From contig NZ_JACYVI010000014.1 of assembly GCF_014842265.1 (NCBI RefSeq), forward strand, positions 1 through 38,877: a stretch of DNA of 38,877 nt, in the 5' to 3' direction. Shown piece by piece: positions 8,696-16,361 of this stretch. The notes under the pieces were generated by a model. That model ran no database searches. It was not told the origin of the DNA and was given only the letters and a program-made list of their open reading frames with translations. Each line of letters opens with the position of its first letter. The first letter of the stretch is position 1. Origin of the DNA: Pseudomonas sp. CFBP 13711 (GTDB taxonomy: Bacteria; Pseudomonadota; Gammaproteobacteria; Pseudomonadales; Pseudomonadaceae). A program made the translations under genes and the position numbers.

Positions 8696-8726
8696 CACTC
8701 GCGCGACCGACTAAGCTTGTGAGAGG

Positions 8727-9116
8727 GACCATTATCTTCAGCGCACGCAAAATCGGTGGGAGCGAGCTTGCTCGCGAAGGGGCCGGTACATTCGCCGCAT
8801 TTTCAGCGTTTGAAATGCCGCCTTCGTGAGCAAGCTCACTCCCACAGTGGTTCTGCGCAATGACCATTATCTTCAGCGCACGCAAAATCTGTGGGAGCGA
8901 GCTTGCTCGCGAAGGGGCCGGTACATTCGCCGCATTTTCAGCGTTTGGAATGCCGCCTTCGTGAGCAAGCTCACTCCCACAGTGGTTCTGCGCAATGCCC
9001 ATAATCTTCAGCGTACGCAAAACCTGTGGGAGCGAGCTTGCTCGCGAAGGGGGCTGAACATTCGCCGCATTTTCAGGGTTTGGAATGCCGCCTTCGTGAG
9101 CAAGCTCACTCCCACG
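8727..9116. repeat. 135-bp tandem array of three REPINs
   Basis: Unit starts are at 8727, 8862 and 8997, an exact 135-bp period. Units 1 and 2 are almost identical; unit 3 has more substitutions and stops about 15 bp short. Each unit has GTGGGAGCGAGCTTGCTCGCGAA, a spacer of about 45 bp, and the inverted half GTGAGCAAGCTCACTCCCAC. The array sits between pseI and the FabH-like gene. Any open frame here is only the repeat read through. Confidence 0.92.
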
Positions 9117-9468
9117 ATGTCACGTGTCGTCCGATGAATTAGCGTCTGACGCAATGCCGATGACACTGAACCACCCGCCACAATCCCGTGACATCTTCAT
9201 GTCAATTGCCTGTCTGACCGGCGATCTGATGTTGCGCCGTACCTGTCGGTCAGCTAAAAGCTTGTAAAACTTTTGGTGACCTGTGGGTCATAACGGGCAT
9301 CTTCACTGTATCGTGTTGGCGGGCCGTGACGTCGTCGGGCTGATTCCAGAGCGATTCTGGTACTGCCCTGACCTGTACGTTGCCCTTTTTTCAGGCCGCA
9401 AGCCCCGGATTTTCAACGCCCCGCCTAACCGCGCCGGGTGATGTTCAGCAGTTTTTTATTGGGAAGCC
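9117..9468 (+). other. Leader region of the FabH-like gene, no gene seen
   Basis: The stretch has no credible coding frame. It includes a small dyad TGACC-TGTG-GGTCA at 9277-9290 and an AT-richer patch (TTGTAAAACTTTTGG near 9262-9276) that may belong to a promoter, but no convincing -35/-10, sigma-54 GG-N10-GC or sigma-28 pair was found. A weak GGGAAG ribosome binding site lies before ATG 9469. Confidence 0.4.
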
Positions 9469-10404
9469 ATGATGATTGGCATCAAGAGCATAGCGAGTTA
9501 TGTGCCCACGGCCGGCGTCGACAATTACGCCCAGGGTGCCAAATTCGGAAAGGATGAAGACTTCATCCTTGGCAAGATCGGTTCTGCTTTTCTGCCGCGC
9601 AAAGACGACACCCAGGAAACCTCGGACCTGTGCGTCGAAGCGGTCAACCAGCTGTTCGCCAACAACCCCGGTCTGTCGCGGGACTCCATCGATGCATTGA
9701 TCGTCGTCACCCAGAACGGCGACGAAGAAGGTCTGCCTCACACGGCCGCCATCGTTCAACACAAACTCGGCCTGCCGACCCACGTCGCCGCGTTCGACAT
9801 TTCCCTGGGTTGCTCGGGTTATGTCTACGGTATCTATGCGCTGAAAGGCTTCATGGAAGCGACCGGGTTGAAAAACGGCCTGCTGGTCACCGCCGACCCG
9901 TATTCGAAGATCGTCGACCCGGAAGACCGCAACACCACCATGCTCTTCGGCGACGCCGCCACCGCCACCTGGTTGAGCGATGACGCGCCGTGGCAGCTGG
10001 GCAAATCCAAGTTCGGCACCGACGGCTCGGGGGCGGAGTTCCTCAAGACCACCGACGGCGCGTTCTACATGAACGGGCGTCAGGTGTTCAACTTCGCGCT
10101 GGTCAAAGTGCCGGCGCACCTCAACGAATTGCTCGAAGACTCCGGCCTGCAATCCTCCGACGTCGATGCGTTCTGCATCCACCAGGGCAGCGCGGCCATC
10201 GTCGATGCGGTCGCCCGTCGGTTCGAGGACGGCAAGTCGCCGGAGAAATTCGTCAAGGACATGCTTGAGACCGGCAATACGGTGTCGTCCAGCATTCCGC
10301 TGCTGCTGGAAAAACACGTCATGAACGCCACCTGGAAACGCATCGCGGTCAGTGGTTTCGGCGTGGGCTTGTCGTGGGGCTCGGCGATCCTTTATCGTCC
10401 CTGA
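9469..10404 (+). CDS. 3-oxoacyl-ACP synthase III (FabH-like) of the flagellar locus
   Basis: A 311-residue thiolase-fold condensing enzyme. The KAS III triad is present: Cys115 in SLGCSGYVYG, His238 in FCIHQGS and Asn270 in ETGNTVSS. FabH joins acyl-CoA with malonyl-ACP, but GCSG replaces the usual ACSG and the gene stands alone beside pse and maf, so housekeeping fatty acid synthesis is unlikely. Related genes occur in Pseudomonas flagellar glycosylation islands, where they are thought to make short acyl groups for the glycan. That role is inference here. ATG 9469 is followed directly by another ATG. A strong palindrome (10433-10471) separates it from maf. Confidence 0.88.
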   Translation: MMIGIKSIASYVPTAGVDNYAQGAKFGKDEDFILGKIGSAFLPRKDDTQETSDLCVEAVNQLFANNPGLSRDSIDALIVVTQNGDEEGLPHTAAIVQHKLGLPTHVAAFDISLGCSGYVYGIYALKGFMEATGLKNGLLVTADPYSKIVDPEDRNTTMLFGDAATATWLSDDAPWQLGKSKFGTDGSGAEFLKTTDGAFYMNGRQVFNFALVKVPAHLNELLEDSGLQSSDVDAFCIHQGSAAIVDAVARRFEDGKSPEKFVKDMLETGNTVSSSIPLLLEKHVMNATWKRIAVSGFGVGLSWGSAILYRP

Positions 10405-10432
10405 CATCGCGTCACCAGGCTGATCCCAGCCT

Positions 10433-10475
10433 GCACAACGGCGACGCTGATTTATCAGGTCGCCGTTGTGCTTTC
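10433..10475 (+). terminator. 39-nt near-perfect palindrome, possible terminator or attenuator
   Basis: A 13-bp perfect stem (10433-10445 with 10459-10471) encloses one unpaired G and an inner 5-bp stem CTGAT/ATCAG with a two-base loop. The T-tract is short (TTTCT from 10472), so termination may be partial. It lies 29 bases after the FabH-like stop and about 30 before the maf ATG, so it could also protect the upstream mRNA end. Confidence 0.65.
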
Positions 10476-10505
10476 TGCACCTCTCTCGGGAAAAGGACTG
10501 CCGTC

Positions 10506-11801
10506 ATGAGCGAGTTTTTCCAGCGCAACCTCGCCGTGATCCGACAGCGCTGGCCTGACGTGGTGCAGCGGTTGAGCGCCGAACACATCGAATCCATTCC
10601 TGCGCAGTTGATCGAAGGCCGACAATCGACCCTCAGCATTGGCGGGATCCAGCTCACCAGCCGCCATGATCGCCTCGCCGAAGCGCACACCCAGGCACAA
10701 AGCCTCCCCGCCAACAGCCCCGTCGTTCACCTTTACGGCACCGCCCTCGGCGATCTGCAGCGGGTATTGCTGGCCGACGCTTCCCTGCAAACGCTGCACG
10801 TTCACATCCTCAATGGCGCGCTGTTCGCCCTGGTGCTGCAACTGCTGGAACAGGATGACTGGCTGTCCGACCCCCGCGTGAACCTCGCGTACGCTGATGC
10901 CCGGAGCGAAATCCTCCTGCCATTCTTCGCGCTGCCGGCCGAACTGGTGCTGGCCGACGACAGCAGCGCACGGATCCGCGATCGACTGGTCAGCGAGGTG
11001 CACGTCGGCTTCAACAATCACGCGTTCGCCGCCGACACCCCCGACAATGCGCGCCTGCTGGAACAGGGCAGGGCGCTGCTGCAACAGGACACCGATGTCG
11101 CCGAGTTGTTTGACACTCAATCCGGGTGCGATGTGTTCGTGATCGCCACGGGGCCGAGTCTGCAACAGCATTTGCCGCGCCTCTTGAGCACGTCGAACAG
11201 CGCCAACCGGCCCCTGATCATTTGTGTGGATACCGCCTACGTGCCGCTGCGCAACCAGGGCATTACCCCGGATGTGGTGGTGAGCATCGACCACCGCATC
11301 ACCCCGCGACATCTCCCCGCCGAGGATTCGGCGCACATCACGCTGGTCTATGTGCCGGGCCAGGACGCCGAGATGCTGCGAAGCTGGCAAGGCCCGCGCT
11401 ACGTCGGCTATTCCACCAGCCCGCTGTATGCGCGGCTGCGCGAGCAGATTCCCAAGGCCACCTTGCATGTGGGCGGCAGCGTCATTCATCCGGCCGTCGA
11501 TCTCGCGGTCAAAATGGGCGCCGCGCGGATCACCCTCTTCGGCGCCGACTTCGCCTTCCCCGGCGGCAAGACCCACACCGGGTGGCAGGACGGCGATCTG
11601 GGGCCTGCCCTGAGCATCGCCAAACACTGGGTGCGCGACGGCCGGGGCAACAAGGTCAAGACGCAGCTCAATTTCCGCAGCTACCTCATCGAACTCGAAC
11701 GCTTCATCGCCCGCCACCCCGAGGTCACGTTCCTCAACACCAGCCGCGACGGTGCTTTGATCGCCGGCGCCGACTTCGACCCGGACTGGACCGCGCCATG
11801 A
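10506..11801 (+). CDS. Maf-type motility accessory factor, flagellin glycosyltransferase (DUF115)
   Basis: A 431-residue cytoplasmic protein of the MAF/DUF115 family. In Campylobacter, Helicobacter and Aeromonas this family transfers pseudaminic acid or related nonulosonates to flagellin Ser/Thr before export. The family core is recognisable near residues 212-295 (FVIATGPSLQQHLPRL, then PDVVVSIDHRITPRH) and again near 340 (ITLFGADFAFPGGKTH). The gene is shorter than epsilon-proteobacterial Maf proteins. Its position between pse and flagellin genes supports the assignment. The frame is open upstream to 10374, but ATG 10506 is chosen: it has AAAGGACTGCCGTC in front and upstream frame would cross the palindrome. 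The stop overlaps the next small gene by 4 bases. Confidence 0.87.
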   Translation: MSEFFQRNLAVIRQRWPDVVQRLSAEHIESIPAQLIEGRQSTLSIGGIQLTSRHDRLAEAHTQAQSLPANSPVVHLYGTALGDLQRVLLADASLQTLHVHILNGALFALVLQLLEQDDWLSDPRVNLAYADARSEILLPFFALPAELVLADDSSARIRDRLVSEVHVGFNNHAFAADTPDNARLLEQGRALLQQDTDVAELFDTQSGCDVFVIATGPSLQQHLPRLLSTSNSANRPLIICVDTAYVPLRNQGITPDVVVSIDHRITPRHLPAEDSAHITLVYVPGQDAEMLRSWQGPRYVGYSTSPLYARLREQIPKATLHVGGSVIHPAVDLAVKMGAARITLFGADFAFPGGKTHTGWQDGDLGPALSIAKHWVRDGRGNKVKTQLNFRSYLIELERFIARHPEVTFLNTSRDGALIAGADFDPDWTAP

Positions 11802-12046
11802 CCCTGCCTGAACACGTTGTAGAAGAAGCCCGCGACTGCGCGAAGCTGTTTCGTCTTGGCCGGGATATCGAAGGGGCCTTGAAAATGGTCGAACTGATTG
11901 ATCGATCGCTGCCGCTGATGGATGGGGTTTCTGCTGATAGACAGGCTGAATGGGGGAGGGTGTTGAGTGCGATTCTGGCGTGCCAGGAGCGGCAGGATTG
12001 GTTGGGGGTGGCGGATTGGCTTGAAGTCGAGTTTCTTGAAGTCTGA
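11798..12046 (+). CDS. Small conserved-type protein coupled to maf, unknown function
   Basis: An 82-residue acidic helical protein (MTLPEHVVEEARDCAKLF...) with no signal peptide or membrane span. ATG 11798 overlaps the maf stop as ATGA, so it is probably co-translated, and a terminator follows at 12112. I do not recognise a family; size and coupling suggest an accessory or partner of Maf, which is inference. The last half is unusually G-rich and C-poor (positions 11941-12000 have 28 G and 9 C), unlike maf. Confidence 0.75.
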   Translation: MTLPEHVVEEARDCAKLFRLGRDIEGALKMVELIDRSLPLMDGVSADRQAEWGRVLSAILACQERQDWLGVADWLEVEFLEV

Positions 12047-12111
12047 CACTTTCCCATTGTCGAGAAGTTGGAGAAATCTCCTACATTAGTTTCAGTTTGA
12101 TCTGAATTAAG

Positions 12112-12134
12112 CGGCCCGCAGCGGCCGTTTTTTT
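12112..12134 (+). terminator. Intrinsic terminator after the maf unit
   Basis: CGGCC (12112-12116) pairs with GGCCG (12123-12127) over a 6-nt loop, and is followed by seven T. It ends the FabH-like/maf transcript before the flagellin promoter. Sequence from 12047 to 12111 holds nothing else recognisable. Confidence 0.8.
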
Positions 12135-12227
12135 ATGTTTTTTTAATATCCATTCCAATTAATGCGTTAGCCAATTTGTTACCCTTCAACTGTCGTGATG
12201 GCGCAGCCTGCCTGACATGTTTGATAT

Positions 12228-12254
12228 TAAAGCCACTATGCAAATCGTCGATAC
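12228..12254 (+). promoter_or_regulatory. Sigma-28 (FliA) promoter of flagellin gene 1
   Basis: TAAA at 12228-12231, a 15-base spacer and GTCGATAC at 12247-12254 match the flagellar consensus TAAA-N15-GCCGATAA with two differences. It lies 79 bases before the ATG at 12334. The same two boxes and spacing recur before fliS (16362-16388). Its presence argues against an in-frame upstream start at 12217. Confidence 0.78.
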
Positions 12255-12333
12255 CGGGACTGTAGGTTCTCCGGGAGAAATGGACTTCCCCGATATTAGA
12301 GAACCCTCCGTTTCTATCAACGAGGAATTCAAA

Positions 12334-13185
12334 ATGGCTTTAACCGTAAATACCAATATTGCATCGCTTGCTATTCAAACCAAACTCAATCGTGCGAGCG
12401 ATGCGCTGAGTATATCTATGACACGGTTGTCATCGGGGTTGCGGATCAACAGCGCGAAGGATGATGCAGCCGGGCTGCAGCTCGCGACGATGATGACCAA
12501 TGAGATAAGAGGGCAAAGCGTCGCGTTGAGAAACGCTAACAATGGAGTATCAATGGCGCAGACAGCGGAAGGAGCGCTCAACGAGACAGCAAATATTCTC
12601 ACCAGGATGAAAGAGCTGGCGATTCAAGCTCGTGATGACAATAACGGTACTGCTCAGCGCGCCGCCATGCATGATGAGTTTGTTTTGATGAGCGCCGAGC
12701 TCACCCGAACTTCCGAAGATACGAAGCTCAATGGTCGGCGGCTTCTTGATGGTTCTGCGGGGGTCATGGAGCTGCAGATTGGTACCGACACGAGCGCCGC
12801 ATCTCGAATTACTCTGGATTTAAGCGCTAAGTTCGATGCTGTTTCAATGGGAGTGGATTCCCCCACGTTGGCGTTATCAGGAGCGACCACTGCCGACGCC
12901 CATACGAATGCTGACGCGGCGATGCTAGCAATCGATAAAGCTCTGATGTCTGTTACGTCTACCCGGGCGGCCTTGGGGGCGTCGCAGAACAGACTGACCT
13001 CGACGGTCGCCAACCTGCAGAGCATGAGTGAAAACACTCAATCTGCTCGTGGCAGGATTCAGGATGTCGACTTCGCCGCCGAAACCGCGGAGCTAACCAA
13101 GCAACAAACCCTGCAGCAAGCCTCCATGGCAGTGCTGGCCCAGGCGAACCAGCTGCCGTCCGCCGTTTTGAAGCTTCTCCAATAA
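12334..13185 (+). CDS. Flagellin, divergent copy
   Basis: A 283-residue flagellin, the same length as the copy at 13484. N- and C-terminal D0/D1 helices are conserved (MALTVNTNIASLAIQTKL, RLSSGLRINSAKDDAAGLQ, TAELTKQQTLQQASMAVLAQ, SAVLKLLQ), and the short centre lacks outer D2/D3 domains. The flg22-like and TLR5-contact regions differ slightly from the second copy (LTRMKELAIQARDDNN instead of LQRMRELAVQSRNDTN). Codon use is mixed, not highly adapted, unlike the second copy, so it may be a minor filament subunit. ATG 12334 is chosen from the CGAGGAATTCA ribosome binding region shared with the second copy. A terminator follows at 13220. Confidence 0.92.
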   Translation: MALTVNTNIASLAIQTKLNRASDALSISMTRLSSGLRINSAKDDAAGLQLATMMTNEIRGQSVALRNANNGVSMAQTAEGALNETANILTRMKELAIQARDDNNGTAQRAAMHDEFVLMSAELTRTSEDTKLNGRRLLDGSAGVMELQIGTDTSAASRITLDLSAKFDAVSMGVDSPTLALSGATTADAHTNADAAMLAIDKALMSVTSTRAALGASQNRLTSTVANLQSMSENTQSARGRIQDVDFAAETAELTKQQTLQQASMAVLAQANQLPSAVLKLLQ

Positions 13186-13219
13186 ACAACCGCCTCTATA
13201 GATAACGCCAAGCAAAACC

Positions 13220-13250
13220 CGGGCGCGCCGAAGGGGGCGCCCGTCTTTTT
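13220..13250 (+). terminator. Intrinsic terminator after flagellin gene 1
   Basis: CGGGCGC (13220-13226) pairs with GCGCCCG (13237-13243), with a 10-nt loop and TCTTTTT after the stem. It separates the two flagellin genes into distinct transcription units. Confidence 0.88.
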
Positions 13251-13281
13251 GAGAACTGGTTAACAAATCGCCGGGTGAGGT

Positions 13282-13308
13282 TAAAGCTTCCAGGGGTTGC
13301 GCCGAAAC
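13282..13308 (+). promoter_or_regulatory. Possible additional sigma-28-like promoter upstream of fliC
   Basis: TAAA (13282-13285), 15 bases, then GCCGAAAC (13301-13308). The -35 and spacing are consensus, but the -10 lacks the T of CGATAA. It is 94 bases upstream of the better promoter at 13376. It may be inactive. Confidence 0.3.
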
Positions 13309-13375
13309 GCTGTGTATCCCCGGACAACAAACTGCGGGGGTGGCGCTCTGGTGGCAAATAAATTTGAAAAAGCCC

Positions 13376-13402
13376 TCAAGCTCCTGGCAACCGCGACGAT
13401 AA
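13376..13402 (+). promoter_or_regulatory. Sigma-28 (FliA) promoter of fliC
   Basis: TCAA at 13376-13379, a 15-base spacer and GACGATAA at 13395-13402 give a close match to the FliA consensus. The ATG at 13484 lies 81 bases downstream, giving a leader of about 70 bases that ends in CGAGGAATTCATC. Confidence 0.82.
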
Positions 13403-13483
13403 ACATTACGTAGGTTCTCTAGGCCACACCCGGCGCTTGCCAGGGCCGGATAGCCGCAGCAAACAACTCACGAGGAATTCATC

Positions 13484-14335
13484 ATGGCTTTAGGCGTAAA
13501 CACCAACGTAGCTTCCCTGGCTGTTCAGAAGAACCTGTCCAAAGCTTCCGATGCACTGTCGACTTCGATGACTCGTCTGTCTTCCGGTCTGAAAATCAAC
13601 AGCGCTAAAGACGACGCAGCCGGCCTGCAGATCGCAACTCGCGAAACTTCGCAAATCCGCGGCCAGACTGTTGCCATCAAGAACGCCAACGACGGTATCT
13701 CGATCGCTCAGACCGCTGAAGGCGCTCTGCAAGAATCGACCAACATTCTGCAGCGTATGCGTGAACTGGCTGTTCAGTCCCGAAACGACACGAACGGTAC
13801 TGCTGACCGTGGCGCACTGGACTCCGAATACGCTCAAATGTCGGACGAACTGACCCGTATCGCCGGTTCGACCAACCTGAACGGCAAGAACCTGCTGGAC
13901 GGTTCGGCTAGCACCGTAACCCTGCAAGTCGGTTCCAACACCGGTACTTCGAACCACATCGACCTGGTTCTGACTGGCAGCTTCACTGCTTCGGCTCTGG
14001 GCGTTGCAAGCGGCTCTACTTCGATCAGCGGCGCGGATAACGCTACTGCTCACACCAACGTCGACGCCGCTATCTCGGCAATCGACGCGGCTCTGGCAAC
14101 AATCAACAGCACCCGTTCGAGCCTCGGTGCCGCGCAAAACCGTCTGACCAGCACCATCTCCAACCTGCAAAACGTTAACGAAAACGCCACCGCAGCACTG
14201 GGCCGCGTTCAAGACACCGACTTCGCCGCTGAAACCGCTAACCTGACCAAACAACAGACTCTGCAACAAGCTTCCACCTCTGTTCTGGCCCAGGCTAACC
14301 AGCTGCCATCCGCTGTTCTGAAACTGCTTCAGTAA
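13484..14335 (+). CDS. fliC: Flagellin, major filament protein
   Basis: A 283-residue flagellin that polymerises into the filament after export through the flagellar secretion system. The conserved D0/D1 ends include RLSSGLKINSAKDDAAGLQ (the flg22 epitope recognised by plant FLS2) and LQRMRELAVQSRNDTN (TLR5 contact region). The C-terminus ends in SAVLKLLQ. The centre (about residues 140-200) is short and rich in Ser and Thr, the residues that Maf glycosylates in other species. Codon use is strongly adapted (CTG, CGT, GGT, AAC), as in highly expressed genes. A FliA promoter precedes it and a strong terminator follows at 14353. Confidence 0.97.
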   Translation: MALGVNTNVASLAVQKNLSKASDALSTSMTRLSSGLKINSAKDDAAGLQIATRETSQIRGQTVAIKNANDGISIAQTAEGALQESTNILQRMRELAVQSRNDTNGTADRGALDSEYAQMSDELTRIAGSTNLNGKNLLDGSASTVTLQVGSNTGTSNHIDLVLTGSFTASALGVASGSTSISGADNATAHTNVDAAISAIDAALATINSTRSSLGAAQNRLTSTISNLQNVNENATAALGRVQDTDFAAETANLTKQQTLQQASTSVLAQANQLPSAVLKLLQ

Positions 14336-14352
14336 TAACGGCTAGAGTTTTG

Positions 14353-14387
14353 GCGGGGGAGTATGCTTGCGTGCTCTCCCGCTTTTT
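14353..14387 (+). terminator. Intrinsic terminator between fliC and flaG
   Basis: A 9-bp stem (14353-14361 with 14374-14382, one G-T pair) is followed by five T. It would reduce read-through from the very active fliC promoter into flaG. Confidence 0.87.
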
Positions 14388-14408
14388 ACTTTCAAGAGGT
14401 GAGTGGAC

Positions 14409-14798
14409 ATGGACATAAGTAGCAGGCTGAACGTGTCTTATTCGATGGTCCAGTCGTTGCCCGCGGTGCCTGTGGTTGCTGACAAGCCTGCCGTGGCGCC
14501 TCAAGTCGTTCCTGCTCCGGCGGCTTCATCGCAGTCAGGCACGTCGACAAGTAAAGACTCAGACCCGGAAAAGAAAACCGAAGAACTGGAAGCAGCCGTC
14601 AAACAAATGGAAAAGTTCTTTCAGTCGGTTCATCGCAACCTGGAATTTTCCATCGACGATAAATCGGGGAAAGTGGTGGTGAAGGTGATCGCCACGGAAA
14701 CCGGTGAAGTGGTGCGGCAATTGCCGTCTGCCGAAGCCTTGAAGCTCGCCGACAGCCTGAAGAATGCAAACAGCCTGTTATTCGACGCGAAAGTTTAA
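14409..14798 (+). CDS. flaG: FlaG family protein
   Basis: A 129-residue protein. The first half is a Pro/Ala/Ser-rich linker with charged SKDSDPEKKTEELEAA. The second half is the FlaG domain (FSIDDKSGKVVVKVIATETGEVVRQLPSAEAL), with an amphipathic VxVIDxxTGEVVRQIP-like motif. FlaG affects filament length in Pseudomonas and others; the mechanism is not established. ATG 14409 is favoured over the in-frame GTG at 14403 because AGAGGTG lies 7 bases before it. It sits between fliC and fliD, the usual Pseudomonas order. Confidence 0.92.
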   Translation: MDISSRLNVSYSMVQSLPAVPVVADKPAVAPQVVPAPAASSQSGTSTSKDSDPEKKTEELEAAVKQMEKFFQSVHRNLEFSIDDKSGKVVVKVIATETGEVVRQLPSAEALKLADSLKNANSLLFDAKV

Positions 14799-14876
14799 AT
14801 GGCATGAAAGGTGAACGCTGTGCATGTGGCATCGCGTGCTCGTCAAAATGCCGACTACAACTGAAAGGAGACTCAC

Positions 14877-16304
14877 ATGGCTAGTCCTATTACCCCCTCC
14901 ACCGGCCTCGGCTCGGGCCTGGCAATCGGTGACATCGTCACTGCGCTGGTCAACTCCGACAAGCTGGCCAAGCAAACTCAGATCACCACCCAGACCAAGC
15001 TGGTCACCACCAAAATCTCCGGCATTGGCACGCTGACGAGTGCGATGACCGCCTTTCAGACCGCGCTGACGAACCTCGGCAAGACCGACACCCCTGCGTT
15101 CGCCGGTTATGCAGCAAAAGCTTCCGATGCGACCAAGCTAACCGTCACGTCCGACAACTCGGCCGTACCCGGTACCTACAGCATCACCGTCAAAGACCTT
15201 GCAACGGCTTCGAGTGTCGCCAGTGCTTCTTTTGCCGGCGGGACCACCAGTGCTATTCCGAGTGGCGATTTGACCCTCACTCAAAATGGCATTGACACCA
15301 AGATCACCATCCCGACCGGCGCCACGTTGGCGTCGGTCGCCAAGCAGATCAATGCGCAAACCGCGACGTCAAACATCAGCGCCAACATCATCACCGATGA
15401 CAATGGCTCACGCCTGGTATTCAGCTCCACGGTGACGGGCAAGGGCACGGATATCACGGCCTCCAGCACGACGTCCAGCGAATTCAATATCGTCGCTGGC
15501 GCCAAGCTCGATCCGGCCAGCAAAACCAGTGCGGGTTACATTGGCGCCCAAGCGATCGACGCCAGTCTGACCGTCAACGGCCTGACCATCACCAGCGCCA
15601 GCAACACCATCGACAAGAGCCTCGGTGGCTTGTCCATGACCCTGTTGGCGCCGGGTGCTTCGACCGTTGCGGTGACCGGCAACAACGATGGCCTGAAAGC
15701 CTCGCTGCAAACCTTCATCGATGCCTACAACACCGTTGTCAAAGCCGTGGCCAGTGTCACCAAGGCCACCATCAGCGACACCCCGGATAAAACCACCGGT
15801 GCAACAGTGACCCCGGCCGCACTGACCGGCGATGCGTTGCCGCGCTCGATCCTTTCGGCGATTCGTGATCAGTTGGTAACGTCAGGGGCACCCGGCGGTA
15901 TTTCCGTGCTCTCTCAATTGGGTATTACCACCGGTCAGTCCGACGGTACGCTCAGCCTTGATGCCAAGAAGTTTTCCGCCGCGATGGATCAGGGACTTGC
16001 GGGCGACGTGCAGCAGCTCTTCAGCGGCACTGACAGCACCAACGGCTTGCTGTCTCGGATGAAGGCGGCCATCACGCCGTACACCCAGACCGGCGGCATC
16101 TTGTCCACGCGCACCAGCAGCCTCAACAAACAGCAGACTGATCTGCAGAACCAGCAGACGGCGCTCGACCTGCGCGTGACCACGCTGACCGCCACGCTGA
16201 CCGCCAAATACAACGCGATGGACTTGTTGGTGGGGCAGTTGAAAGCCTCTGCGACGAGCATTACCTCGTTCTTCGACTCGCTCAATGCCCAGCAAAGCGG
16301 CTGA
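14877..16304 (+). CDS. fliD: Flagellar filament cap protein
   Basis: FliD (HAP2) forms the cap at the filament tip and helps flagellin subunits fold into place. The protein has 475 residues. FliD_N starts at residue 5 (ITPSTGLGSGLAIGDIVTALV), the middle is Ser/Thr/Ala-rich, and FliD_C ends in a long predicted coiled coil (SSLNKQQTDLQNQQTALDLR) and SATSITSFFDSL. GAAAGGAGACTCAC gives a strong ribosome binding site. A terminator follows at 16325, so fliS has its own promoter. Confidence 0.96.
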   Translation: MASPITPSTGLGSGLAIGDIVTALVNSDKLAKQTQITTQTKLVTTKISGIGTLTSAMTAFQTALTNLGKTDTPAFAGYAAKASDATKLTVTSDNSAVPGTYSITVKDLATASSVASASFAGGTTSAIPSGDLTLTQNGIDTKITIPTGATLASVAKQINAQTATSNISANIITDDNGSRLVFSSTVTGKGTDITASSTTSSEFNIVAGAKLDPASKTSAGYIGAQAIDASLTVNGLTITSASNTIDKSLGGLSMTLLAPGASTVAVTGNNDGLKASLQTFIDAYNTVVKAVASVTKATISDTPDKTTGATVTPAALTGDALPRSILSAIRDQLVTSGAPGGISVLSQLGITTGQSDGTLSLDAKKFSAAMDQGLAGDVQQLFSGTDSTNGLLSRMKAAITPYTQTGGILSTRTSSLNKQQTDLQNQQTALDLRVTTLTATLTAKYNAMDLLVGQLKASATSITSFFDSLNAQQSG

Positions 16305-16324
16305 CCGTTGACGAGCTGATCAAG

Positions 16325-16349
16325 ACCCGGCCCCCAGTGCCGGGTTTTT
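16325..16349 (+). terminator. Intrinsic terminator after fliD
   Basis: ACCCGGC (16325-16331) pairs with GCCGGGT (16339-16345) over a 7-nt loop, followed by T residues to 16349. The FliA promoter for fliS begins 13 bases downstream. Confidence 0.88.
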
Positions 16350-16361
16350 GGCATCTGGCCT

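Noticed and set aside
8826..9137. Open frame through the REPIN array
   Set aside because: The predicted protein is only the repeat unit translated three times; the 135-bp period is divisible by three, so the frame stays open by chance.
9301..9468. Sigma-54 promoter before the FabH-like gene
   Set aside because: TGG occurs several times (for example near 9358), but none has GC at the required 10-base distance.
12217..12333. Upstream extension of flagellin 1 from ATG 12217
   Set aside because: It overlaps the FliA promoter, and flagellins begin with MAL(T/G)VNTN, which is at 12334.
14820..14840. Sigma-54 element TGGCATCGCGTGCTC directly before fliD
   Set aside because: The GG to GC spacing is 8 bases instead of 10.
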